From assembly GCF_020829685.1 (NCBI RefSeq), contig NZ_JAIVFR010000437.1, forward strand, positions 1 to 5,938: DNA of 5,938 nucleotides, in the 5' to 3' direction. This DNA is from Nostoc sp. CHAB 5715 (lineage in GTDB: Bacteria > Cyanobacteriota > Cyanobacteriia > Cyanobacteriales > Nostocaceae). Under the pieces are notes generated by a model that was not told the origin of the DNA, ran no database searches, and saw nothing but the letters and a program-made list of their open reading frames with translations. This document shows positions 5,584 to 5,938 of this stretch, piece after piece (the first letter of the stretch is position 1; every line of letters starts with the position of its first letter). A program made the translations under genes and the position numbers.

Positions 5584-5938
5584 TAGGCTCTTATTTTGGC
5601 AAAGGTATTGATCAAGGTTACCTATATGATGAAATCCAAACAATTTTAGACGTATCACGAGGGTCAATAACAGCTTGGATCTTGCCTACGAAGAAGATGG
5701 AGTTGAGGGACTGCGGCTGAACTATAAAGGGAGGAAAAGCTACCTTTTGAGTGGACAACGAGCTATATGTTTTGACTTGGCTACAAACCAAAGATATCTG
5801 GGAGCTTGGCGAACTGGAATATAAGCAAGATGAGTGAGTACGACGTGGTTTATGAGTCAAAACAAAGTTACTATGACCTGTTTGAGGAAGCAGGAATTAG
5901 TTGGAAGAAAACCACAAAACTTTACCACATTGCGGCAA
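5584..5938 (+). pseudogene. IS630-type transposase remnant, frameshifted, cut by window end
   Basis: The family sequence can be followed through several frames. YDEIQTILDVSRGSITAWI (from 5625) is the helix-turn-helix. AYEEDGVEGLRLNYKGRKSY begins at 5684, after the loss of one base near 5680. WLQTKDIWELGELEYKQDE begins at 5778, after a second shift and ends in a TGA. SEYDVVYESKQSYYDLFEEA and GISWKKTTKL begin at 5833, after a third shift. This order matches the N-terminal half of IS630-family transposases that have a winged helix-turn-helix domain, a different subgroup from the element at 622-1652. The DDE catalytic half would lie beyond the window edge. The exact beginning is uncertain because the first 40 bases are too diverged to place. 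With three or more frameshifts it is inactive. Confidence 0.78.

Noticed and set aside
5618..5860. Minus-strand 80-codon open frame
   Set aside because: It is antisense to the IS630-type transposase remnant, whose plus-strand homology explains the sequence.

Overview
The window looks like accessory DNA from a cyanobacterium, probably a filamentous Nostocales-type genome or plasmid. Five copies of the palindrome GCGATCGC (HIP1, a cyanobacterial hallmark) lie at 168, 2803, 2892, 3589 and 4352. The insertion-sequence families, a Uma2 endonuclease and a G-rich short tandem repeat fit the same origin. No rRNA, tRNA or CRISPR array was recognised.

Most of the window is a graveyard of mobile elements and truncated genes. 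At the left (200-1774) a frameshifted IS982-type transposase start (230-458) abuts a serine recombinase remnant. That remnant is interrupted by a nearly complete but decayed IS630-family element (622-1652), which has matching terminal inverted repeats and a TA target duplication. Next is an apparently intact Uma2 (DUF820) gene on the minus strand (1840-2487). Divergent from it, a Cas3-like helicase start (2549-about 2728) runs directly into the amino-terminal end of an unrelated, oppositely oriented gene. Both have lost their 3' parts, as expected from a deletion between convergent genes. A G-quadruplex-capable repeat (3068-3108), the DNA-binding tail of a LuxR-type regulator (3143-3364), an unrecognised minus-strand remnant and a decayed IS5-type transposase (3697-4117) follow.

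The right part holds the only other intact genes. They are two same-strand genes: an unrecognised 135-residue protein (4114-4521) and a 250-residue helix-turn-helix protein of an uncharacterised conserved family (4605-5357). The start of the first sits exactly on the transposase junction and has a perfect 13-bp hairpin just inside it. A second IS630-type transposase remnant, carrying at least three frameshifts, runs off the right edge.

I see no convincing new multi-gene system. The points most worth checking are the two-gene unit at 4114-5357 with its early hairpin, and the Cas3-fragment junction, which suggests a lost or nearby CRISPR-Cas locus.
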